Part shown: positions 54,690-64,000 of the stretch, piece after piece
Layout: each line of letters begins with the position of its first letter
Numbering within the stretch: the first letter of the stretch is position 1
Assembly: GCA_021739645.1 (NCBI GenBank)
Contig: JAIPBL010000001.1
Location: forward strand, 186,001 to 250,000
Reading direction: 5' to 3'
Source of the DNA: Saprospiraceae bacterium
GTDB taxonomy: Bacteria; Bacteroidota; Bacteroidia; Chitinophagales; Saprospiraceae
DNA: 64,000 nucleotides
Made by a program: the position numbers and the translations under genes
The notes under the pieces: generated by a model
What the model was told of the DNA's origin: nothing
Seen by the model: only the letters and a program-made list of their open reading frames with translations
Databases searched by the model: none

Positions 54690-56075
54690 TTGATGAACAA
54701 CTCATACTGGTTAAAATCGGGTTTTTATACCCTGTCAGAAAAAGCAGCTTCCATGCTTTTCGGCTTCGGAGGAGCCGTGCTGCTGTACAGGGCAATACCC
54801 ACCCAGGCAGAGTTTGGTGTTTGGGTGCTGTTTTTGTCCATCGTATCTGTCATTGAGGTAGGGCGCATCGGGTTGTTGCAGAATGCGCTGGTAAAATACC
54901 TGTCCATTGAGCAAGGTGAAGAAGCAGGACGCATCACAACCGCCTCTTTTGTGCTAAACGGGATACTGACGCTGATGATAGTGTTGGTCTGCCTTGCCCT
55001 ATCGCCTTTGGTCGCTGAGGTATTTGAAGCACCGATATTGGCCAAATTGTTCCAGATATACTGTTTGACAACGATAGCTCTGATACCTTTTTACCAATGC
55101 AACTATATCCAACAGGCCAACTTGGACTTCAAAGGAATCTTTTGGAGCAACTTCGTAAAAGGCGGGGTGCTTTTTAGTTTTATCCTTTACCTGTTCATTG
55201 AAAAAATACCAGTAAACCTTACTGAACTTGCCCTAATGCAGGTGGTTGCAGCAGTTTTATCATCCATTGCTTCATGGGTGTTTGCGATGAAATACGCTCG
55301 TTTTAGCCGTAAAATTGATTGGGATTGGGTGAAAAAATTGTTTGCCTATGGCAAGTTTGTTTTTGGTACCAATATTAGCACCCAGTTGTACAAAACGGTG
55401 GACAAATTGCTGTTGGGTTCATTGGGTGGAACGGCAATGGTTGCCATTTATGACGCCGCAATTCGCATCACCAACCTCACGGACGTGCCTACTGCCAGTA
55501 TGGCTTCCATGCTTTTCCCACAAAGCTCCCGAAGGGTGCAAGGTGGCAACGGAGCGGTCAAGCAACTGTACGAGAAAGCGGTCGGCGCCATTTTGGCGTT
55601 CATGTTGCCCTGTATCATCGGGGTGATGCTCCTGGCCGACTGGCTCATACTTTTGACTGCAGGCAAAGCCTATTCCGATGCTGCCAACTTGTTGCGCATC
55701 ACTATTTTATTCGGCCTGTTTTTACCCTACGCCGTTCAGTTTGGTACGGTACTGGACTCAATTGGTAAACCCAAGGTCAATTTTGTTTACACCCTGTTAA
55801 GCTTGTTGCTTACGGCACTACTCAATTTGTTGATGATTCCCAAAATGGGTGCCATGGGTGCGGCAATTGGCACTTTGATTGCCTACGCCATTACTTTCGC
55901 ATTCATGCAGGCATATTTGCATAAAACATTAAAAGTCAATCCTTTGAAGCCATTTTATCACATGATTGACTTTTACGGCAAGCTCTGGAATTTTGCGCTG
56001 CAAAAAATAAGTGGAACAAAATCGAGCGTAGCCCCGATGGAAATATTGGAACATGAAGAGGAAAAAATAAACTAA
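54690..56075 (+). CDS. Wzx-type polysaccharide flippase (MOP superfamily)
   Basis: This 461-aa protein has about 12-14 transmembrane segments and the polysaccharide-synthase pattern: an N-terminal SEKAASMLFGFGGAVLLYRAIP and a middle FAYGKFVFGTNISTQLYKTVDKLLLG. It flips lipid-linked repeat units across the inner membrane. It follows wzc by 41 bp in the same direction. Confidence 0.9.
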   Translation: MMNNSYWLKSGFYTLSEKAASMLFGFGGAVLLYRAIPTQAEFGVWVLFLSIVSVIEVGRIGLLQNALVKYLSIEQGEEAGRITTASFVLNGILTLMIVLVCLALSPLVAEVFEAPILAKLFQIYCLTTIALIPFYQCNYIQQANLDFKGIFWSNFVKGGVLFSFILYLFIEKIPVNLTELALMQVVAAVLSSIASWVFAMKYARFSRKIDWDWVKKLFAYGKFVFGTNISTQLYKTVDKLLLGSLGGTAMVAIYDAAIRITNLTDVPTASMASMLFPQSSRRVQGGNGAVKQLYEKAVGAILAFMLPCIIGVMLLADWLILLTAGKAYSDAANLLRITILFGLFLPYAVQFGTVLDSIGKPKVNFVYTLLSLLLTALLNLLMIPKMGAMGAAIGTLIAYAITFAFMQAYLHKTLKVNPLKPFYHMIDFYGKLWNFALQKISGTKSSVAPMEILEHEEEKIN

Positions 56076-56177
56076 AAACTCATTGGCCAAAAGGCCACAA
56101 AAGATAAAATTTGCCCCCAATATTCAGTTTGGCGACCAAAAGTCGTCCAAAAATTAACAGAAAGCCACTGACAAATT

Positions 56178-56954
56178 ATGATGACTCAAGCAATGTACGA
56201 AGAGGGTTTGGCTTATGCTGAATCGAATTTTTTGGATGAAAATGCAGCGCACTTGCACGTGGACAAGCGGCTCATCCGGGAGAAATTCAACATGGACGGC
56301 AAGAAGGTGCTCGACTTTGGTTGCGGCATGGGCGGTATGAGCCTCTGGTATGCCACCAATTTCAAGTGCGAGGTGCATGGTATCGACATTGATGCTCACC
56401 ATGTGAAAATTGCGAACGACCTGAAGGCCAAACACAAGGCGCAAAACGTCAACTTCGAAGTGCGCAACGTGCTCGACAAACCACTAGAAGGCAAGTACGA
56501 CTTCATAGTGCTGAATGATGTGGCTGAACACATTCAGCTACCGATTTTAAAGGCCATATTTCAGGCACTTAGCAAAAACCTTGCGGCGGGCGGCGGCATC
56601 TATGTCTCGTACCCGCCTTGGCGCAGCCCCTATGCTTCTCATGTGCAACATGTTGTGGGCATTCCGTGGTGTCAGTTTCTGCCGGAAGGAATGCTTTTGA
56701 AAATGATTGAAAAGAACAACCGACAAATCGTTGGAGAGGAGGAAAGCGACTTGCTACAAGCGTACCAAGGGCTTAACCACCTGACACACAACAAGTTGAT
56801 GGGAGCACTGGAGGGTTCCGGTCTTCGGCCAGTGTACCGAAAAAGCCATAGCTTCGTCAACAAATATGGGCCGTTGAAAAATGCGAACCTGCGATTTTTC
56901 CCACTTGACTTTTTGGTGACGAAAGAATTTGTCTTATTGGAAAAAGCAGCTTAA
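56178..56954 (+). CDS. Class I SAM-dependent methyltransferase
   Basis: This 258-aa protein has motif I KVLDFGCGMGG (residues 43-53), an acidic residue ending strand 2 (GIDIDAH), and a DFIVLNDVAEHI motif. In an EPS cluster it probably methylates a sugar or lipid carrier; substrate unknown. Confidence 0.86.
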   Translation: MMTQAMYEEGLAYAESNFLDENAAHLHVDKRLIREKFNMDGKKVLDFGCGMGGMSLWYATNFKCEVHGIDIDAHHVKIANDLKAKHKAQNVNFEVRNVLDKPLEGKYDFIVLNDVAEHIQLPILKAIFQALSKNLAAGGGIYVSYPPWRSPYASHVQHVVGIPWCQFLPEGMLLKMIEKNNRQIVGEEESDLLQAYQGLNHLTHNKLMGALEGSGLRPVYRKSHSFVNKYGPLKNANLRFFPLDFLVTKEFVLLEKAA

Positions 56955-57013
56955 TTGAAAATTCCAAATTGTTAACCTCCATCTCATTCGCCCCCCAATA
57001 AAGGCGAAGAATT

Positions 57014-58240
57014 ATGAACGCTGACCTCGACATTATCTACTTCACACTTTTCCCATGGGACAATGCATTCTCATCGGTATCGCTATCGTTCACAAGGGAG
57101 TTTGCGAAGCACAACCGGGTTTTCTATATCAACCATCCATATTCCATCAAGGATTTCGTGAAAGGCTGGAAACAGCCGATGGTAAAGGCCCGCCGGAAGG
57201 ACATGCTCCTGAACCGGATGCGTTACGAGACGATACCCGACCTCCCTCATGTCATTGCCGTGCAGCCACCGCTCACCCTGCCCATCAACTGGATGAACCC
57301 TGGTAAGGAATACGACCGATGGGCAGCGTTCAACAATCGTATCATTATCGATACGATAAAGCAGGTAATAAAGGATTACGACATCAAAAACTTCGTTTAC
57401 CTGAATTGCTTCAACCCTTACTTCGCTGGGGCACTGCCGAAGGAACTTGGTGCAAAATTGAGCATGTACCAGTGCATTGACGACATGACAGAGGAGCAAT
57501 ATACCGCCAAGCACGGCGCTAGGGTGGAGGATGAGGCACTCCGCAATTCGGACATTGCCTTCGTGACTTCCAGGAACCTGCACCGTCTGAAAAAGCACCT
57601 TAATCCAAATACCTATGTGCTCCACAATGCGGTGGACATCAGTATTTTTGAAAAAGTGCACCAAGGTCCACTGCCGAGGCCAAAAGAATTGGAAGGCGTA
57701 AAAGGCAGGGTCATTGGGTTTACTGGGAATATCAACGAGTACAGGCTGAACTATCCGCTTTTTAAACAAATTGCGGAGCAACATCCAGACAAAACGCTCG
57801 TGCTGGTAGGCCCGCTGAACTCGGAATGCTACAAAGAATACGGATTGGATAAGATGCCAAACGTCATATTGACCGGTGGTAAAAATATCCGTGAGCTACC
57901 TGCTTTTTTGCAACATTTTGACGTGACGATTATTCCGTTCTTGAAAAACAAACTAACTGCAAGCATTTATCCTTTGAAAATCAATGAATACCTAGCAGCC
58001 GGAAAGCCAGTCGTTGCCACTAATTTTTCAGAAGATATTCGTAGTTTTGCAGACGTAGTTTATATAGCGGAGAATGAGGAAAACTTTGTGCAAGCCATTA
58101 ACAGGGCAATTGCAGAGGATTCCAAGGAGTTGATTGAACAGCGGAGACTTACCGCAAATCAGAATACTTGGACGGAGCGGGTTAAGCAATTTTGGGAAAT
58201 CGTGGACAAACATCTTGTAGGCGCAGAAAAAGTTTACTGA
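57014..58240 (+). CDS. Glycosyltransferase, GT-B fold (GT4-like)
   Basis: This 408-aa enzyme has a C-terminal half with VIGFTGNINEYRLNYPLFKQIA, VLVGPLNSE, ELPAFLQHFDVTIIPF and PLKINEYLAAGKPVVAT, the nucleotide-sugar-binding pattern of GT-B enzymes. The N-terminal half carries FTLFPWDNAFSSVS. It adds a sugar to the EPS repeat unit; donor unknown. Confidence 0.88.
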   Translation: MNADLDIIYFTLFPWDNAFSSVSLSFTREFAKHNRVFYINHPYSIKDFVKGWKQPMVKARRKDMLLNRMRYETIPDLPHVIAVQPPLTLPINWMNPGKEYDRWAAFNNRIIIDTIKQVIKDYDIKNFVYLNCFNPYFAGALPKELGAKLSMYQCIDDMTEEQYTAKHGARVEDEALRNSDIAFVTSRNLHRLKKHLNPNTYVLHNAVDISIFEKVHQGPLPRPKELEGVKGRVIGFTGNINEYRLNYPLFKQIAEQHPDKTLVLVGPLNSECYKEYGLDKMPNVILTGGKNIRELPAFLQHFDVTIIPFLKNKLTASIYPLKINEYLAAGKPVVATNFSEDIRSFADVVYIAENEENFVQAINRAIAEDSKELIEQRRLTANQNTWTERVKQFWEIVDKHLVGAEKVY

Positions 58241-58352
58241 AAACATTGGCAATTCACCTTCAATGTTTTTTGACAATTAACTGTTTTGATACTTGTCTTC
58301 TTTGAGGAATGTTTTGACGAATTATCAATCCCATTGAATTTTAAGCAAGATT

Positions 58353-59240
58353 ATGACCCACACACTAAATTCATTTACAGAAAAATTCCTTGTGCCCGAC
58401 ACCAAGGATTTCCTGAACGAAGCGTATGCAGACCTGCAAGCCGTTGCAGCTGATTACAAAGCAAAATATGCAAGTGGCGACCCTTTCCCAAACATCTTTT
58501 TTGAGGATTTTTTCAACCCAGAAGTGTTGGATGCCATGCTGGATGAGTTCCCAGACCTTGAAGGCAAGGACGATATCAAGTTTCAAACACCCAACGAAAT
58601 AAAGCTGGCCTCACGTGGTGAGCGCAGGTTTGGGCCAGTGTCAAAAGCGTTTGCCCACTTCCTCAATTCAGAACCATTTTTGATGTTTTTGCAAGAATTG
58701 ACCAGCATCAAAGAAACCCTCACACCAGACCCATATTTCGAAGGTGGCGGATTCCACCAAACTAAGCCCGGTGGCTTTTTGAAAATACATGCTGACTTCA
58801 ACAAACACCGCCAGACTGGCCTCGACCGCCGCTTAAATGTGCTTGTTTACCTCAACAAAGATTGGAAAGATGAGTATGGTGGTCATTTCGAATTGTGGAA
58901 TAAAGACATGACCCGTTGCGTAAGCAAAATACCGCCAAGGTTCAATACGATGGCCATGTTCACTACCACGGACTTTTCATACCATGGACTGCCTAATCCG
59001 CTTACATGTCCACCTGATAGGAGCAGAAAGTCGTTGGCACTCTATTACTACACCAACGGACGGCCAACCAGCGAGATTAACGAAGGCTTAGAAGACCATA
59101 CCACACTGTTCAGAGAGCGGAAAGGGGTGACGGTGGATACCGATATGCGAAAATTCAATGCATTTCAATCGGCTAAAGATTTTGCGAAAGATTTGTTACC
59201 ACCTATCTTTGTGAAGTTGGGTAAAAAAATCGTGAAATAA
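58353..59240 (+). CDS. 2-oxoglutarate/Fe(II)-dependent oxygenase
   Basis: This 295-aa protein has the double-stranded beta-helix iron site His146 and Asp148 in LKIHADFN, His211 in FSYHGLPNP, and a likely 2-oxoglutarate-binding Arg225 in RSRKSLALYYY. It resembles prolyl 4-hydroxylase-like (2OG-FeII_Oxy) proteins. In this operon it may hydroxylate a sugar, a lipid or a protein; no substrate is evident. Confidence 0.87.
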   Translation: MTHTLNSFTEKFLVPDTKDFLNEAYADLQAVAADYKAKYASGDPFPNIFFEDFFNPEVLDAMLDEFPDLEGKDDIKFQTPNEIKLASRGERRFGPVSKAFAHFLNSEPFLMFLQELTSIKETLTPDPYFEGGGFHQTKPGGFLKIHADFNKHRQTGLDRRLNVLVYLNKDWKDEYGGHFELWNKDMTRCVSKIPPRFNTMAMFTTTDFSYHGLPNPLTCPPDRSRKSLALYYYTNGRPTSEINEGLEDHTTLFRERKGVTVDTDMRKFNAFQSAKDFAKDLLPPIFVKLGKKIVK

Positions 59241-59254
59241 ACGACAATAAATTC

Positions 59255-59392
59255 ATGGAGAGCAACACAAAAAAAGCAATTCAGGAACCAGAAATTGCCC
59301 TTTCTCAGAAGGAGCAAATCATAGAATTCGTGGCAAGTGCGCTTTGCTTCCTGTTATTACTGGCTTGTTTTGTAAAGGTTGTCTTCTTGTGA
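59255..59392 (+). CDS. 45-aa single-helix membrane protein in the EPS operon
   Basis: This short frame opens with an ATG 14 bp after the oxygenase stop. It is charged and hydrophilic to about residue 24 (ending QKEQIIEF), then has one transmembrane helix VASALCFLLLLACFVKVVFL to the end. The position between the oxygenase and the polymerase, and the clear amphipathic-to-hydrophobic layout, argue it is real. Function unknown. Confidence 0.6.
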   Translation: MESNTKKAIQEPEIALSQKEQIIEFVASALCFLLLLACFVKVVFL

Positions 59393-59579
59393 ATTTCAAG
59401 ATATATTTGAATGGGTTAGGAATCGGGAGCTTGGAGAAACCTGAAAAGGTGGAACCAGTTCCCATTCTTTTCCCCAGTTCCATTCGGCTTCCCAGCTAGG
59501 CATTTTCCCCACACATTGGCTATTGAACAATTGACTCGTTTTTCGCAAAACGCTGAATATTGGCTGTTTTTAAGATTTA

Positions 59580-61112
59580 ATGGAACAGTCTTCCTCCCCC
59601 TGCGACTATGAGAAAATGAATTACACCATTTCGATATTTACAAGTTTCAAGGATTGGCTGGTAAAGCAAGTTGTTTACCAAAAGCTGAACAACCCACTCG
59701 GGTATGTGCTGCTGTTACTGTTTGCAGTAGGTCTTTCGTTCGTTCTGTCCATGCTTCCGCTCAAATTTGCCATACTGCTGGTGACTGGCATCTTGGCCAT
59801 TCCTGTGGTTGCAGGTATTTTTATAGACCTCAATTTTGGAATCAATGTCATGGTCTTCGCTGGCTTTTTGCTGGGGCTAGTTGCCAAGTACACAGATGCC
59901 CCCATTGGCACAGCGCTCGATGGTATGCTGGTGCTGATGCTTGTCGGGATGCTTGCCCGCCTCATCAAAGAGAGGGATTTTAGTTTTGCTAAAAATCCTA
60001 TCAGCATCTTCATTTTTGCATGGATATATTACAATCTTCTCGAAGTGCTCAACCCTTGGGCTGGTTCTAGGCTTGCATGGGTTTATACCGTTCGCTCTGT
60101 GGCGTTGCTGCTGGCACTATATTTCATAGCCTGTTACGCTTTCAGTAGCTATAAACGAATCGTCACTACGTTGAAAGTGATTCTTTTTTTGGGCTTTGTG
60201 TCCGCTTTGTATTCCCTTAAACAAGAATGGATTGGCTTCAGCCAAGCTGAGGTTACTTGGCTGAACGCCGACGAGGAGCGTTTCATGCTCATCTTTCAGT
60301 GGGACCGAATGCGGGTTTTTTCCTTTTTCTCTGACCCAACTACTTTCGGAATATTGATGGGGTACATGGCTATGCTGTGTCTGGTTTTGGCGTCAGGCCC
60401 TTTCAAGGTTTGGCGTCGGATTGCTTTAATAGTGGCGTCGGTCAGTATGTTGCTGGGTATGGCTTATGCTGGTTCACGGACACCGTTTGTGATGTTGCCA
60501 ATGGGCGTACTCATGTTTCTGATTTTGACGTTCAAACGACAAACCATCATCGCAGGCCTGTTCTTTTTTATGGTTGGTGGTGTCCTCGTCATGAAATCAA
60601 CTAACAATGCTGTCGTTTGGCGGATCCAATCTGCTTTCAGGGGAGAGAGCAGCGACACCATTGATGTGCGGATGCAAAACCAGGCTAAAGTTCAGCCGTA
60701 CATTCACACTCACCCAGTAGGCGCAGGGCTGGGCAGCACCGGGTACTGGGGGAAACGGTTCACACCGGATAGTTGGCTGGCCAGTTTTGCGCATGACAGC
60801 CTCTATGTCCGATTAGCGGTGGAAACAGGTTGGATTGGGCTGATTATTTATATGGGTCTGCTTTTTACAGCCATGCGCACAAGTATCCGCTATTATTTTA
60901 GGGTAAAAGACCCCAAGATAAAAACAATTTATCTCAGCCTGACCATAACGGTTTTCCTGCTTGCACTGGCGAGCTATCCGCAGGAAGCAATTACTTTGCT
61001 ACCGACATCAATCGTTTTTTACATCATCTTGGCGATGATTGCTCGATTGAAGGATTTTGACCCAAATTTTGCGAAGCAAGGTGATAAAGGAGGATTGGGT
61101 ACGATGATATAA
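59580..61112 (+). CDS. O-antigen ligase / Wzy-like polymerase family membrane protein
   Basis: This 510-aa protein has about eleven transmembrane segments and a large periplasmic loop near residues 340-400 (RMQNQAKVQPYIHTHPVGAGLGSTGYWG), which contains the Wzy_C/WaaL pattern with a conserved GxGxG and His. It probably polymerises or ligates the polysaccharide. Start may be Met13 (59616) since the first 12 residues are soluble. Last gene of the EPS operon, tail to tail with the amidase gene (9 bp between). Confidence 0.88.
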   Translation: MEQSSSPCDYEKMNYTISIFTSFKDWLVKQVVYQKLNNPLGYVLLLLFAVGLSFVLSMLPLKFAILLVTGILAIPVVAGIFIDLNFGINVMVFAGFLLGLVAKYTDAPIGTALDGMLVLMLVGMLARLIKERDFSFAKNPISIFIFAWIYYNLLEVLNPWAGSRLAWVYTVRSVALLLALYFIACYAFSSYKRIVTTLKVILFLGFVSALYSLKQEWIGFSQAEVTWLNADEERFMLIFQWDRMRVFSFFSDPTTFGILMGYMAMLCLVLASGPFKVWRRIALIVASVSMLLGMAYAGSRTPFVMLPMGVLMFLILTFKRQTIIAGLFFFMVGGVLVMKSTNNAVVWRIQSAFRGESSDTIDVRMQNQAKVQPYIHTHPVGAGLGSTGYWGKRFTPDSWLASFAHDSLYVRLAVETGWIGLIIYMGLLFTAMRTSIRYYFRVKDPKIKTIYLSLTITVFLLALASYPQEAITLLPTSIVFYIILAMIARLKDFDPNFAKQGDKGGLGTMI

Positions 61113-61121
61113 ATCTTAATT

Positions 61122-62354
61122 CTACTTCATTCCTTCAAACAACCAATCCGCAATCAGTTGACGATTGGAAGCAAGGAACAAACGCTTCTGGTCGGTCGGA
61201 TGCTTGATATTTCCCATCTCGATATACGCAGCAGGCACTTTTGTTTCACGAAGCATGTGCAGGTCCCGGGAAGTCACAGTGCCATCGTACCCTCTATTTT
61301 TGTTGACCTTTTTGTAGTTTTCCTCCATGCTTTCGTGCATTTTCGTTGCTAAAATCTTTCCCTGCTTATCGTCTGGGTGGTAGTAAAAAAATAGGTCGGT
61401 CTGTTGCCCTTTCCCCCTGGAATCCACATGGATAACGATGAGTTTTTGATTCTCAACGCCTTGTTTTTTGTGCTTTTCATACAGCGTATTGATGACATCA
61501 GAGCGCTGAAATAGACGGGGCTTATGCCCTCTGAAAATTGACTCATTGCCCCAAACTACCTCATCGTTGTCACAGACGAGGTATTGGTCATCACGGATGC
61601 CGTCGTTGCGGTCACGGGTAATCATGTAAGCGGTTGCCCCATGCTCAATGAGTTTTCGGACCACTCTCAGCGCCACGTCGTAGGCGTATTCATCTTCACA
61701 GACTGTATGTTTGCCTACTTTGGCCATTGCACCGGGATCGGGCCCACCATGTCCACTTTCGATGAAATAGACCTTGCCTGCCAGCGAGTTGTCCTTCAGC
61801 GGTACGTGCTCATATTTTTTACCAAAAATGGGAAAGCGGCGGTTCCCGGACGGCTCAATGGCCAGGTTTACCTCGCCATTGGAGGCCGTGTCGTTGAGCG
61901 ATGCTTTTTTTACGTCTGTGTCTGGGCAGTTCAGCAAGTGGTAAGGCACCCATAAAACTTTGTCCTTCCTGAACGAAGTCTGTCGGTAACCATCGGCGAA
62001 CATGACTTCATTGTAGCTTTCGATGGTTTTGGCAGTCTGCCAATCCTTTATACCAATGGAGGAACGGATGGTTTTTCCATCAAAATTGTAAATGAAAATG
62101 GGCAAGGTGTAGTCTTGGCCCACCTTGAGTTGTGAGCCGTTTTTAAGGTCGTTTAATGCATAAAACTTAGAAACGTTGCAGGAGTTTCTATCAAGGTTGT
62201 AACGGCGAAGCAAGGAGAAAACGCCATCACCTGGCAAGGCTTTGGTCTTGTAAAAATCGGGATCAGCAGGTGGGCGATACGCACCAATCAATAGCATCAG
62301 AAAAAATAGGGTCAACAGCCGGGGCATATTGGTTTCGAATTTGCGAGTTAGCAT
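61122..62354 (-). CDS. N-acetylmuramoyl-L-alanine amidase (amidase_3) with LysM-like domain
   Basis: This 410-aa protein starts with a hydrophobic signal (LLTLFFLMLLIGAY). A LysM-like domain covers about residues 40-90 (GDGVFSLLRRYNL ... LKVGQDYTLPI). The amidase_3 core has zinc ligands His202 (SGHGG), Glu220 (CEDEY) and His309 (IVIHVDS) and catalytic Glu379 in YIEMGN. It cleaves the bond between N-acetylmuramic acid and the stem peptide. Confidence 0.9.
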   Translation of the reverse strand: MLTRKFETNMPRLLTLFFLMLLIGAYRPPADPDFYKTKALPGDGVFSLLRRYNLDRNSCNVSKFYALNDLKNGSQLKVGQDYTLPIFIYNFDGKTIRSSIGIKDWQTAKTIESYNEVMFADGYRQTSFRKDKVLWVPYHLLNCPDTDVKKASLNDTASNGEVNLAIEPSGNRRFPIFGKKYEHVPLKDNSLAGKVYFIESGHGGPDPGAMAKVGKHTVCEDEYAYDVALRVVRKLIEHGATAYMITRDRNDGIRDDQYLVCDNDEVVWGNESIFRGHKPRLFQRSDVINTLYEKHKKQGVENQKLIVIHVDSRGKGQQTDLFFYYHPDDKQGKILATKMHESMEENYKKVNKNRGYDGTVTSRDLHMLRETKVPAAYIEMGNIKHPTDQKRLFLASNRQLIADWLFEGMK

Positions 62355-62422
62355 TTAAACAGTAAAATTATTCAAAACACCTGCAAATCGCCAAATTCAA
62401 GCCAAGTTCGCAGCGTATCTTT

Positions 62423-64000
62423 CTATTTGTTGACCATCAGCTTCTGCACCGTAAACGATTGCCCGACTTTTAAACGGACGTAGTGGATGCCAGCAGAAAG
62501 CTCTCCAAGCGGGAGTCCGACGGTATGCTTTCCGGGTAGTTGCGTTTCCCATAAAACCGTCTTGAACAACCTGCCAGAATTGCCCAGTATTTCCACTGTA
62601 ACCAACTGTTTGTCAGGTAGTTGATAGCTCAAGGATGCCTTGCTGGTGGTGGGGTTTGGGAATAGTTCCAAGTCCATATTTTCAACCAAAGCCTCCTTCC
62701 CTGCACTCACATAGGGCATTTCGAGCAAGGCTCGTTGATAAACGCCACTGCCATGGGTGGCTGCCCGTAGTTTTCGGTTGGCAGGTGAAATTTTTAAGTC
62801 AAAAACCATCACCGCTTCCGGTAACCCATCGAGATAAGATTGCCAAGTGGCACCAAAATCCACAGACGAAAACACACCGAGGTCATTTCCTACATAAAGA
62901 TTGTTCGGAAATAACGGGTCGATGGCAATGGCACTGGTTGGCAGGTCGGGCAGTCCGTTGCTGATGTCCTCCCAACTGGCGCCATAGTCGCTGGTGCGGA
63001 ACAAGTGACCAGATCCATAGCCCCCAATCGCAGCAAACGCAACAGCGTCATTGGTGGGATCTACCTCCAAGTCCAGAATGAAACGATTGGGAAGTCCGGC
63101 ACTCACATTTGCCCAAGTATTTCCGCCGGTTTGTGTCACGAAAATATGGCCTGGGTTGCCATTTAAAGGTGCTGAAGCAACATACGCCACGTTCGGGTTA
63201 CTGTTTGAAATGGCGATGCTCAACATCGGGTTGCCATCCAAAGGTTGGCCGTTGTTGGTGGTCGTCCAGTTGTCGCCGCCATCCGTTGACTTGGCTACAA
63301 TGGCCGAACCTGCATAAATGACCTGTCCGTTTGAAGGTGCCAAAGCGAAAGGGGCCACAAATGCCACTGGGCCTTGGACAGGCGGGCTAAGGTAATTGTA
63401 ACTGTTGCCACCGTCGTCCGAGCCTAGCATATTCAAATTTTGCCAGGAGAGGTAGCTATACTGGTCGTCCTGCTGGTTGATGGCACTCCAACTTCCGTCG
63501 CCACCGAACTTCCGTCGCCAAGTAACGGTGCTGCCCGTCACAGGGTCAATATCGGGGTTCAAACGGATGGAGCCGTTGTCCTGTAACCCGCCCATGCAGA
63601 AAAACTCATCCGTGGCAGAGTTGCTGAACCCGTTGTAAAACTGGGCAGTTTGCATCCGACCACTTGCACTTTGGAAGCTCTCGCCATTGTCCGTGGACCG
63701 ATGGACGCCGCCATCATCAGCAACATAGAAAACACCGGGAAGGGTAGGATGCCAAATGGCATCATGGATATCGGAATGCACAAACTCAGGCCCACCGTCC
63801 GGGCCACCAATGGGCGCATTGGTGAAGCCAATGCCCCCATTGGTGCTCTGGCTTTTTTGCACGATGGTTTGCCCACCATTGCTCGACCGCCAAGTGTCAA
63901 TCCCGACAATGACCAATTCGTTCGGATTCGTTGGGCTGACGGCCACGTCATGTGAATACCAGCCTTGCCACTGTGAATAATCGGTGGTGGTTTGGACGCT
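62423..64000 (-). CDS. BNR/sortilin-like beta-propeller T9SS protein (partial, N-terminus outside window)
   Basis: The frame is open to the right edge without a stop, so an apparent start at 63946 is only an internal GTG. The 525 visible residues hold repeated BNR/VPS10-like units (for example STDGGDNWTT, TSDYGASWEDISNGLP, SSVDFGATWQS, HRSTDNGESFQS) and end in a T9SS type A sorting domain (FPNPTTSKASL ... GIHYVRLKV). It is a secreted multi-blade propeller, similar to sialidase-like or sortilin-like exported proteins; no catalytic residues can be assigned. Confidence 0.88.
   Translation of the reverse strand, partial: SVQTTTDYSQWQGWYSHDVAVSPTNPNELVIVGIDTWRSSNGGQTIVQKSQSTNGGIGFTNAPIGGPDGGPEFVHSDIHDAIWHPTLPGVFYVADDGGVHRSTDNGESFQSASGRMQTAQFYNGFSNSATDEFFCMGGLQDNGSIRLNPDIDPVTGSTVTWRRKFGGDGSWSAINQQDDQYSYLSWQNLNMLGSDDGGNSYNYLSPPVQGPVAFVAPFALAPSNGQVIYAGSAIVAKSTDGGDNWTTTNNGQPLDGNPMLSIAISNSNPNVAYVASAPLNGNPGHIFVTQTGGNTWANVSAGLPNRFILDLEVDPTNDAVAFAAIGGYGSGHLFRTSDYGASWEDISNGLPDLPTSAIAIDPLFPNNLYVGNDLGVFSSVDFGATWQSYLDGLPEAVMVFDLKISPANRKLRAATHGSGVYQRALLEMPYVSAGKEALVENMDLELFPNPTTSKASLSYQLPDKQLVTVEILGNSGRLFKTVLWETQLPGKHTVGLPLGELSAGIHYVRLKVGQSFTVQKLMVNK

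Overview
The window looks like a chromosome segment of a Bacteroidota bacterium, most likely a Saprospiraceae-type member. Five proteins end in type IX secretion (T9SS) type A sorting domains. There are SprB-repeat, HYR and thrombospondin-type-3 giants. Several intergenic regions carry the Bacteroidota promoter form (TTG, about 20 nt, TAnnTTTG), and the nitrous oxide reductase is of the Sec-exported clade II type. No ribosomal RNA or phage genes are present, so placement below phylum is inference.

Region 1 (1-7.9 kb, mostly minus strand): a HigBA-type toxin-antitoxin pair cut by the left edge, then a nitrous oxide respiration operon read right to left. Its order is cytochrome c lipoprotein, nosZ, a membrane protein, nosL, nosD, nosF, nosY. 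A divergent Rrf2-family regulator with three cysteines sits upstream. The shared intergenic region holds an FNR-like palindrome flanked by a 16-bp direct repeat. No nitrate, nitrite or NO reductase is visible here.

Region 2 (8-25 kb, minus): a DASS/SLC13 carboxylate transporter, a vanadium-haloperoxidase-like lipoprotein, and two giant secreted proteins. One has nine SprB repeats. The other (3157 aa) has fourteen HYR-like repeats plus dockerin-like and cohesin-like modules. Most of these genes end in clear hairpin terminators.

Region 3 (25-41.5 kb): housekeeping and mixed genes. These are a TlpA-like redoxin, signal peptidase I, a DUF1573 protein, a coiled-coil membrane protein, a PolB-like 3'-5' exonuclease, a phosphopantetheinyl transferase, a WD40 protein, MeaB, DnaK, an SNase-like nuclease, a SelL-like redoxin, AroC, a secreted esterase and a HAD phosphatase. 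Intergenic gaps here hold short 7- or 8-nt periodic repeats, palindromic repeats and a 200-bp inverted-repeat element after dnaK. A tRNA-Lys gene follows.

Region 4 (42-52 kb, plus): a 2763-aa thrombospondin-type-3 protein and a 277-aa T9SS protein whose N-terminal domain resembles that of the giant.

Region 5 (52.4-61.1 kb, plus): an exopolysaccharide operon with a Wzc-like chain-length/export protein, flippase, methyltransferase, glycosyltransferase, 2-oxoglutarate oxygenase, a 45-aa membrane protein and a Wzy/ligase-like protein.

Region 6 (61.1-64 kb, minus): a LysM-like plus amidase_3 cell-wall hydrolase and the C-terminal part of a BNR/sortilin-like T9SS protein cut by the right edge.

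Taken together, the right half reads as a surface locus of capsule or EPS export and large Ca-binding adhesins. The left end is an anaerobic respiration module.
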